Positions 57,956-64,000 of a DNA stretch of 64,000 nt are shown here, one piece after another. Origin of the DNA: Benincasa hispida. Lineage: Eukaryota; Streptophyta; Magnoliopsida; Cucurbitales; Cucurbitaceae. The DNA is taken from contig NC_052349.1 in NCBI RefSeq assembly GCF_009727055.1, positions 46,955,174 to 47,019,173 on the forward strand, written 5' to 3'. Every line of letters begins with the position of its first letter. Positions within the stretch are counted from its first letter, which is position 1. Made by a program: the position numbers and the translations under genes. The notes under the pieces are model-generated. The model was not told where the DNA came from. It saw nothing but the letters and a program-made list of their open reading frames with translations, and made no database searches.

Positions 57956-58748
57956 CTATATCAAAGGCGCACAATCCACAACCCTCAACTGACCAGCCAA
58001 TAAAGGTAACCCTAGATACCTAACAGGCAACAAACCAAGAGAGAATCCCATAAACAAAGCAAGCTCCTTCGCCTCACCAGACTTCACACCCGCAATAAAC
58101 ATGGAACTCTTCCCAACATTCGCAACTAACCTAGACAGCCCTGCAAACTTCACCAAAACCTTCCTTATAAACTCCAAAGAATCTCTCTCAGCTACACAGA
58201 AAATCATCAAATCGTCTGCAAAAACCAAATGAGTCAGGCCCACATGCTCACATCCATCATGGAAACTAAACCACACAGGAGCTTTATTCAATAACCTGGA
58301 CAATACCTCCATCACCATCACAAACAAAAAAAGAGACAACGGATCCCCTTGCCTCAACCCCTTTCTACCAGAAAAAAAACCCCTCAAGGGAACCATTAAT
58401 CATCATAGAGAACGTAAGCAAAGTAACACAAGCCCTCACCTAACTAACAAATTGAAGGGACATACCTATAGCCAGCAACACACCAAACAGAAAATCCCAA
58501 TTGAGCGAGTCATATGCCTTCTGAATGTCTGCCTTCAACACACAATGCGACTTCCCCCTTCCCTCCTTATAGCCACCCACAAGCTCCTGACACAATAAAA
58601 TGTTATCGAAAATCGACCTACCAGGAACAAATGTAGACTGGTTAGCACTAATGAAAGAAGGCAACCAAAACCACAATCTCTCAGCTAGGACCCTCGAGAT
58701 ACACTTATACACAACATTGCAACAAGAAATAGGACGAAACTCCTTCAT
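57956..58748 (-). pseudogene. LINE: reverse transcriptase
   Basis: Frame 58748-58440 has FRPISCCNVVYKCISRVLAE, STFVPGRSIFDNILLCQELV and LKADIQKAYDSLNWDF. Frame 58396-57956 has GFFSGRKGLRQGDPLSLFLF, HLVFADDLMIFC with the FADD catalytic box, and RYLGLPLLAGQLR. The two are separated by a short broken stretch. Motifs and order are those of a plant L1-clade RT. Catalytic residues are present but the frame is broken. Confidence 0.92.
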
Positions 58749-60310
58749 ACGTTCCGCTCCCCGCCTTTTTGAGATAAGAGTAATAGCAGTAGAATTAACT
58801 CCACCAAGCAGATAACATGACTAAAAAAAATTAAGAAAAACATCACAGAAATCATCCCCAACCACACTTTAAGTAGCTCTGTAAAAGTCCACCGAAAACC
58901 CATTAGGCTCAGGAGCCTTCCCAGACTTCATCGAGAATAAAGCCTTCTGTATCTCATCCCGACTCACTGGGCGACCAAGTGCCTCCACCCCCTTCTAGAA
59001 CCAGTTGAACTGCACAATATCCCCAATCTGGGTAGTAAGATCCCTATACCCCACAAGTTGAGACCCCAAACTTCCCTAAAAGAACTCTACCGTCACCCTT
59101 GCCACCCTGTCATACACCGTCTGGCGAGTTCCTCCAGCATCCACAACCGTAAATAAACCACTGCAACTACGTCGAGGGTGAACACAACGATGAAAAAATG
59201 TCGTGTTCATATCACCTTACTCTAGCCACCCCACCTTGGCCTTCTATCGGAGCGACGCCTCCTCCAATCTAACCACTAACCAGAATACCTCAGTGGCCTG
59301 AGCCGCCTCCGCACACACCGACTCTGAGAAAGGATGCTTTTCCACCTCAGACTGAGCAACCTCCATAATCTTCCTAGCCACCCGCACCTCATTAGATAAC
59401 ACAGAGATATGCCTACCAAATGATGCAAGTAAAACCCGCTTCACTACCTTCAAATTTTGCACAAAGCTAACCATAGGAGACACATCCTCAGACCTTCTCC
59501 ACACTAACCTGATACTATCAATAAAACCATCAGCCTTCGCTCAATGAAAAAAATAGCGAAACATAGGAGGCGACCTGCTCTTCGTCTCCCCTATAGAAAC
59601 CAGAAGAGGGTTATGATAAAAAATCCCCCACTAACCAACCCTAACCTCTGAATACGGAAAAGTTACCTTCCACGTCTCATTAGACAAGCAGCGATCCAAC
59701 CGGCACAAGATACCCTTCCCCTGAAGTTTACTAGTCCAAGTAAACCAGTTACCTGTCACGCCCATCTTAACCAGATCCACCTCCAATAACGCCCCATCAA
59801 AATCCTCCATCTTCCTGAAGTTAGGGCAACCACCAAAATCCTCCGAACTACTACGAATAGCATTAAAATCCACCAAAACAACTCCAGGAAGCTGCTACGA
59901 GTCGTATACATCAATCAACTAGGACCATAAGTGCCTCCATTCACTCACGTGACTAGAGGCATACACAACACCAATATGTACCCTAACACTAGATACAATA
60001 TCCACCAAGCTTCCAGAAATGAACTGATCCCCACTAACATCCATAAAAAAATCATAGACACTCTTCCGCCACATCACCCATATCCTCCTAACTCCCTTCA
60101 CACTATAGCTACTCACACAACTCCAAGTATTACCAAACCTACCCACCACCATACCAAAGTTCTCGTGATGAACCCTCGTCTCAAGCAAACAGCAGAAAGT
60201 AACAGAGGAGGAAGCCAGAAATTCTACCACCACCCTACACTTGACAAGGTCATTCAACCCTCTAAGATTCTAGGAACACTAAATCACGAACCTTGTAAGA
60301 AATCACACCT
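58749..60310 (-). pseudogene. LINE: ORF2 endonuclease and linker
   Basis: The endonuclease start is readable near 60300-60258 as CS-stop-NLRGLNDLV, where the stop (TAG) replaces the tryptophan normally found there. Frame 60257-59919 has FCCLLETRVHHENFG with the catalytic Glu and VYASSHVSEW. Frame 59876-59631 has VDFNAIRSSSEDFGG, GNWFTWTSKL and RLDRCLSN. Frame 59504-59244 is the linker before RT. Stops are numerous, many of them TAG or TGA that could come from tryptophan, glutamine or arginine codons. Confidence 0.88.
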
Positions 60311-60504
60311 ACCACCTCCCACTGGGCGTTTGCTCAAACTACCGAACATCCTATCCATAACAGACAACGGATCAGGATTTGCTTGCACTAATGCCAGTGT
60401 CAACGAGTCTCCCCTTTCATCACACAAAACGTCAAACTGATTATGTTCAACAACATGCTTTACAAACCCCGTAATTTTAGAGGAACCATAATCTATTCTA
60501 CTTC

Positions 60505-61980
60505 TTAAGGCGCCGAACCCGGTGACTCACTGCCGCCCCTATGCCCTACACCTCCTCTATCACGCCGACGATGACTAACCATAGTAAACTCATCATCACT
60601 CCTCGCACCCCTATTCTCAACCACTAGGCTAACTCCCCTCCCATCAATACCCAAATCCTGCCCCTTCCTTACACTCTTAAGGCCCCCATTCTCCCCCAAA
60701 CGCCCCTCATTAACTGCCACAATACTCATCTCCCGACCCTTTCCAACATCTTGTTTCTCACACACAGCCTCAGTATGCCTAAAGCAACAAGTACACTTAC
60801 GAGGTTTCCACTCATACACTACTGGAATAATAAACTTCTAATAAGATGCACTTGCCACCCAAGTGCCACGGACCATTCTCTAGCACCATATCCCATGACT
60901 CTACCTTCTGAAATTTAAAGATAATCAAATCGTTCTCCAACAAGGTAATAGTTAGCATCTCTACGCGTCCCCAAATTCTCTGAATAAGGCGACAAATAAC
61001 AGAATACGGGAGTTTAGCATCCATAAACTGACCGACCAAAGATTTCTCCCACAAACAAACACCCGCATCAATAATCTCCTCACAAGGTTCAACAATAACT
61101 TTATCACTTTCAACCAATGGGGGAATAAACTCTAAATTTCCCCTCAAATTAGATCCAAAAAGGGCCACCCATGAATTTTCCCCTTTCATGTCGGAACCAG
61201 AACCAACAGAACCAGAACGCTCCTCCAATCGGTCTAACTTTGAACCAAACCGCCTGGTTGAATCGATTTTGAGAACTGGCTCTTCCCGCTCACGAAAATC
61301 CCTCGCGTCCACCTAACGACCCTTGCTTCCAACAAAACCAGCCCGTGAAACCTCCTCACGGCCTAACTTTTGCCCCCCTAAGCCTCCCAACTTCGGCCCA
61401 ACACCACGCGGCCCACCCACCAAAACTCCTACGCCTTTCGACCCTTTCCCTAGCTCTGTTTACACTAGTTCACTCCTTTCACTCAGCCTCAGCCCACTCC
61501 CAACAGGCCTGTTCACCCTAACTCCCTCAAGGCTCAACCTAACACCCTTCACAACCTGGTTTTCTTTCGGGCCCCTAACACCCTCAAGGCTCCCAGACAC
61601 ACCCCTCATATCTTGGGCCCCACCTCCACTAGAGCCCAAACTACCCTGACCATCAACTAACCCAAAACCTAGCCCACCCTGTTCATCCCTTACAACCGAT
61701 TTTCTTCTGATTCTAGGTTATACGACAGAGGCTTCTTCAACCTTTCAAGCGCCACCGGATCACCCACCGTCAACCTCCCCAGCCCAACTTCGGCAACACT
61801 CCTCATACCAGACCCTTCACCCTCCTCAGAACGGCCGTTAGACATCCCAAAGTCCATCGCCTCCGAAGAACGAGCACCCAATCCCGATTCGATCTCTGGT
61901 CTAAACAAACGAAAGAGTTTTCGAGCAACTCGACCTCCATTCTTCTTCTTCAGTCTTAAAGGCGACCGCTTACGCACCAT
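60505..61980 (-). pseudogene. LINE: ORF1 (DUF4283-type nucleic-acid binding)
   Basis: Frame 61980-61690 begins MVRKRSPLRLKKKNGGRVAR, a basic N-terminus. After a broken Gly/Pro-rich stretch, frame 61312-60812 has YSVICRLIQRIWGRVEMLTI, LLENDLIIFKFQKVESWDMV and NGPWHLGGKCILLE, the DUF4283 domain of plant LINE ORF1. Frame 60819-60505 has a zinc-knuckle-like CTCCFRHTEAVC and a charged tail. Three frames are needed, so no full ORF1 protein is made. Confidence 0.85.
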
Positions 61981-62389
61981 TGTCTCTAAAACTCACCGTG
62001 ATTAAAACCACACCATAATATCTCAAATCTAACAATGCCCATACCTCAGATCTAATCGCAGATCGCAGACCTACCCAAGCCAGAACATCCTTCAGCTAAA
62101 AAACAGCCTTGGTACACTGGAACTAAGAGAAAAAGTATAGCATGGCTTCATACACAAGACAGTGATGACATTTACATGAACTGGTCATGAGGAGGAACAA
62201 CTGAAAACACACGGCCAAACTCTTTGACAACTCTGATCTGACGTTGCTGATAGACCATGACGCACAACCAAACCGTTGAACCTGATCAGACAACAAGGCT
62301 ACTTGTTGGCCTACAGAACCCAAAAGAGGAAAACCTGGTGCAGTGCTGGCTAGGGTTTGGTGCTTAATTTTGTCCTAGAGTCTTGAGAA
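61981..62389 (-). mobile_element. LINE: 5' untranslated region
   Basis: The roughly 400 bp between the ORF1 start and the resumption of LTR sequence has no recognisable coding. The exact 5' end is uncertain (about 62330-62390); no clear target duplication could be fixed because both flanks are TA-rich. Confidence 0.5.
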
Positions 62390-63760
62390 GTTGAAGTTAT
62401 ATATTTAATTATAATAAACATCGTATGTCTATGTGCAACACCTTTCTATTTATTAATTGATTATTGGTAAATATAATTCACTTGAATTAATTATTTGAAT
62501 CTCATTCAAGTGTTTCTTTCCAACTTAATTTGAATTATAGATCACATCCATAATCAATTACATATTAATCATATTAATATATAATTTCCTCAAATTTATT
62601 TGAACAATTCAAGTCATTCATTCCTCTTTAATATCCTTTAGTGAGCCAACAAGGGGACCTGGTAGACCTGTAGATCAGAAGCTCCAACGATATGAGATTA
62701 ATTGGCTAAACTCATCAACCAAGTTAATCAATATTCTTTAACTGTGGGTATACTTTACTAAAGACCCACAACTGCACTTTTATTACTATAAATATATTTT
62801 TGTATCCACGGATAGATACCAATAACAGCAGCTTAGTCCTTCATGAGTGTTTGTAAATCCAACTGGGTCAAGTTACCATTTTATCCTCGTTACCTTTGAC
62901 TTCTTAAGTACTAGTGCTCCTCTAATGAACAACTTGTTTATGGTCCAATCAAGAAATAGAAACCCCTCTCTGGCCAATGAGAGGGTAGGGCTCTTTGTTC
63001 AAGTTCTAAAGACACCACTTAAGGGAATACTTATCTACTTACCTTGAAGACAGGAAGGTGTGAATTCCATCTTGTATTATTATGTTCTCAACTCCCCACT
63101 CGGTCTTGATGGTAGGTTTATTGAGTCAGTGAATTGACCACTCTTACCCATACAAATCAAAAGATAATCCCTCGTAAACATGAGTTAATTATATACTTAG
63201 GATTAAGGCTAAGTTGCCTTGATCATCCTAGTGAAATAGAAATCTAACTAGTCAATGGTATTACATCTAGTGGTTACTATTTCGCGGTCCAGTCTTATGC
63301 AAACTCATTGCATAGGATACCCACACTTGCAAATCACCTACATGAACGCGTTGGATCTTTGTGTTTGTATCAAATACAAAGTGATTTGTATCCATAGTTT
63401 ACCAGGATAAAGCATTTAGCCTTATCCTTATACTATAGACCCTTTAGGTTGTATCTTGAACATTGATCCCTGTATGTCTCCACATACATATCAAAACTCA
63501 TAAGGCAACCTTGGATGTTAGTTTATTAGATTTAGGGTTATTAAGACAAAATAGAAAAAAACACAATAACATTTATTGAATTAACATTGATCCCTGTATG
63601 TCTCCACATACATATCAAAACTCATAAGGCTGCCTTGGATGTTAGTTTATTAGATTTAGGGTTATTAAGACAAAAAACACAATAACACAATAACTCTTTA
63701 TTGATGACGGTCAATTAATAACACTTACTATTTACGAGTTTTAGGGTATAAATCCCAACA
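62390..63760 (-). mobile_element. 3' LTR of off-window copia element, right part
   Basis: It ends ggtataaatcccaaCA at 63760 and contains the family words ccatttt-atcctcgttac, cttatgcaaactcattgcat and ccaggataaagca. It completes the LTR begun at 55859. The minus orientation is confirmed by pol C-terminal sequence beyond 63760. Confidence 0.82.
63461..63708. repeat. 124-bp tandem duplication inside the copia LTR
   Basis: Two copies start at 63461 and 63585 with cattgatccctgtatgtctc and run through 'ggatgttagtttattagatt'. They differ by only a few bases, so the duplication is more recent than the LTR family. Confidence 0.88.
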
Positions 63761-64000
63761 AACTCCCATTTGAACTAAACTTCAAGTCAGTGGGTTGTAC
63801 ATGATATCAGAATCCAAAAGGTGGGATAATGTTAAATAAATACAATAAACTAGGGCATCCATGTACCCATTACACATCTCCCACTTGCCCTAGATTATAT
63901 AATGTACATGTCTCGTAGACCTACATTCTCTAGATGACCCTCAAACACTTTAGCCGAGAGAGTCTTCGTAAATGGATTGACAATGTTGTGCTCCGATGCG
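63761..64000 (-). pseudogene. Copia pol C-terminus, cut by window end
   Basis: A purine-rich tract (caaatgggagtt on the minus strand, 63772-63761) precedes the LTR. Farther up, minus-strand text in broken frames resembles the copia end: the AQHCQSIYEDSL region and TRHVHYII. It corresponds to the HNIADPFTK and EGHLQSMGLRD region of the inner element. The rest of the element lies beyond the window. Confidence 0.7.

Overview
This is a 64 kb piece of plant nuclear DNA. Two spliced host genes carry GT-AG introns, almost everything else is LTR retrotransposon or LINE, and long stretches are AT-rich. The copia gag/pol families look like those common in cucurbits; that placement is recollection, not proof. 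No rRNA, tRNA, CRISPR or bacterial-type genes were seen. The sequence is an assembly with one N (26564) and an unremoved library adapter (26708-26745).

Left arm (1-29340), nested retrotransposons. A minus-strand Athila-type integrase remnant (100-1167) abuts a truncated gypsy LTR (1168-3204). A plus-strand Athila gag-protease remnant follows (3205-5449); its RT and integrase are missing and it has a 3' LTR (6964-8362). A second gypsy LTR lies at 8378-10311. An outer minus-strand Ty1/copia element has its 5' LTR at 27167-29125, its leader at 24701-27166 and its gag/protease/integrase at 10312-12391. It is split by a plus-strand copia element (12392-24700) of the same broad family. That inner element is itself interrupted by an inverted solo LTR (19851-21888) with a perfect 5-bp target duplication.

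Middle (29341-34945) is AT-rich and gene-poor. It holds a 1.5 kb homopolymer-rich tract, a diverged ~350-bp tandem duplication, an Ogre-type LTR with a tRNA-Arg-like primer site, a half MITE, and a 0.5 kb element with inverted ends just upstream of the first host gene.

Host island (34946-49323). Gene 1 (plus, nine exons, 35176-37942) encodes a 280-residue protein with a signal peptide, one C2H2 finger and a C-terminal membrane anchor. Gene 2 (minus, four exons, 38813-47970) encodes a 136-residue DUF971/GBBH-like-N protein with a likely organelle presequence. The genes converge. Intron 2 of gene 2 holds a full-length 5.5 kb copia element with a perfect target duplication, 21 bp from the splice donor. 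Intron 1 holds an antisense LINE fragment.

Right arm (49324-64000). A minus-strand chromovirus-like element has two LTRs around only 543 bp of non-coding interior. It is cut off at 54180, where it joins a truncated copia LTR and RT/integrase remnant. Next comes the 3' LTR of another minus-strand copia element that runs off the window. A ~6 kb decayed LINE (56425-~62385) sits inside that LTR.

The element genes are broken, often by changes that look like C-to-T decay; both host genes appear intact. The most unusual pattern is a set of short, partly palindromic motif islands that differ between copies of one family and recur in unrelated families.
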